Source: Clostridia bacterium (GTDB lineage Bacteria; Bacillota_A; Clostridia; Christensenellales; Borkfalkiaceae). From it: DNA of 6,393 nucleotides. The stretch is taken from NCBI GenBank assembly GCA_017456945.1, contig JAFTIK010000011.1, positions 1 through 6,393 on the forward strand, written 5' to 3'. A program made the position numbers and the translations under genes. Shown one piece after another: positions 5,751 through 6,393 of this stretch (position 1 is its first letter; every line of letters starts with the position of its first letter). A model generated the notes under the pieces. The model worked only from the letters and a program-made list of their open reading frames with translations, was not told the DNA's origin and did not search any database.

Positions 5751-6393
5751 CTATTTGTTCAAATATTCGTCAATTGCTTTTGCAGCCGTCTTACCTGCTC
5801 CCATTGCGAGTATAACGGTTGCTGCGCCCGTAACCGCGTCACCACCAGCGTAAACTGCCTTTACAGAAGTTAAGCCGTTTTCGTCTGTTATGATACCGCC
5901 GTGCTTGTTAACTTCTAACCCTTCGGTAGTTGATTTAATAAGCGGGTTAGGTGAAGTACCGAGAGCCATAATAACTACGTCTGCTTCAATATCGAATTCG
6001 CTACCATTAATTGCAACGGGGCGACGACGACCAGATGCGTCTGGTTCGCCAAGTTCCATTTTAATACAAGTAATAGCGCTTACCCAGCCGTTTTCGTTAC
6101 CCTTGATTTCGGTAGGATTAGTAAGAAGGTCGAAAATAATACCTTCTTCCATAGCGTGTTCAACTTCTTCCTTTCTTGCAGGAAGTTCGTCAAGAGTTCT
6201 TCTATAAACGATATGTACGTCACCACCAAGACGCTTTGCGCATCTTGCAGCGTCCATTGCAACGTTACCACCGCCAACTACTACGACTTTCTTGCCGTGG
6301 ATAATAGGCGTGCTAGCGTCGTCTTTATACGCTTTCATAAGGTTTATACGAGTAAGGAATTCATTTGCTGAATATACGCAGATTAAGTTTTCG
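5751..6393 (-). CDS. GltA/NfnB-family NAD(P)H flavoprotein, C-terminal part (start outside the window)
   Basis: The frame is open to the right edge; 213 residues are visible and the ATG at 6338 is internal, since the 18 preceding codons encode the family segment VYSANEFLTRINLMKAY. This is a pyridine nucleotide-disulfide oxidoreductase of the glutamate synthase small-subunit class. Visible parts are the second nucleotide-binding Rossmann motif VVGGGNVAMDAAR (visible residues 38-50), VYRRT, whose arginines suit NADPH 2'-phosphate binding, ELPARKEEVEHA, the MELGEPDASGRRRP stretch and the C-terminal FAD-contacting AGGDAVTGAATVILAMGAGK. Family members are about 450-500 residues and have an N-terminal Fe-S domain that is not visible here. 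Candidates are NADPH-dependent glutamate synthase (GltA/GltD) or NfnB of the bifurcating NADH-dependent ferredoxin:NADP+ oxidoreductase. The fragment alone does not separate them, so no symbol is given. It ends with TAG and a hairpin. Confidence 0.92.
   Translation of the reverse strand, partial: ENLICVYSANEFLTRINLMKAYKDDASTPIIHGKKVVVVGGGNVAMDAARCAKRLGGDVHIVYRRTLDELPARKEEVEHAMEEGIIFDLLTNPTEIKGNENGWVSAITCIKMELGEPDASGRRRPVAINGSEFDIEADVVIMALGTSPNPLIKSTTEGLEVNKHGGIITDENGLTSVKAVYAGGDAVTGAATVILAMGAGKTAAKAIDEYLNK

Overview
The window looks like chromosome from a strictly anaerobic, fermentative Gram-positive bacterium, most likely in the Clostridia. This rests on gene content: a trimeric NAD-linked [FeFe]-hydrogenase, a rubrerythrin, a GltA/NfnB-type flavoprotein and a lipoprotein with a Gram-positive-style signal peptide. 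It also rests on strong AAGGAG/GGAGG ribosome sites and AT-leaning DNA. No species can be named from the sequence alone, and no mobile element, CRISPR array, tRNA or rRNA was seen.

Left part, plus strand (1-1533): the C-terminal two thirds of a rubrerythrin gene enters from outside the window. After a 72-base gap comes an unrecognised 363-residue lipoprotein. Its C-terminal half and part of the middle contain three divergent copies of one motif, suggesting three tandem beta-rich domains facing the outside of the cell. Two back-to-back hairpins (1540-1605) separate this unit from the convergent genes to the right.

Right part, minus strand (6393 down to 1612): a truncated GltA/NfnB-family NAD(P)H flavoprotein ends at 5751. 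A G-U-containing hairpin follows, and then a tight three-gene operon in the order hydC (NuoE-like), hydB (NuoF-like flavoprotein) and hydA (catalytic [FeFe]-hydrogenase). The junctions are a TAATG overlap and a 1-base gap. All expected metal ligands are present: one [2Fe-2S] in HydC; one [2Fe-2S] and three [4Fe-4S] in HydB; one [2Fe-2S], three [4Fe-4S] and the H-cluster in HydA.

How they work together: HydC and HydB form the NADH-oxidising diaphorase arm and HydA makes or consumes H2. The complex couples NADH, and probably ferredoxin, to hydrogen. The upstream flavoprotein handles NADPH, either as a glutamate synthase small subunit or as the large subunit of the NADH-dependent ferredoxin:NADP+ oxidoreductase. 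In the latter case this stretch would be a redox-balancing island. Rubrerythrin is a peroxide-detoxifying enzyme typical of such anaerobes. The known systems explain most of the window; the repeat-containing lipoprotein is the least explained part.
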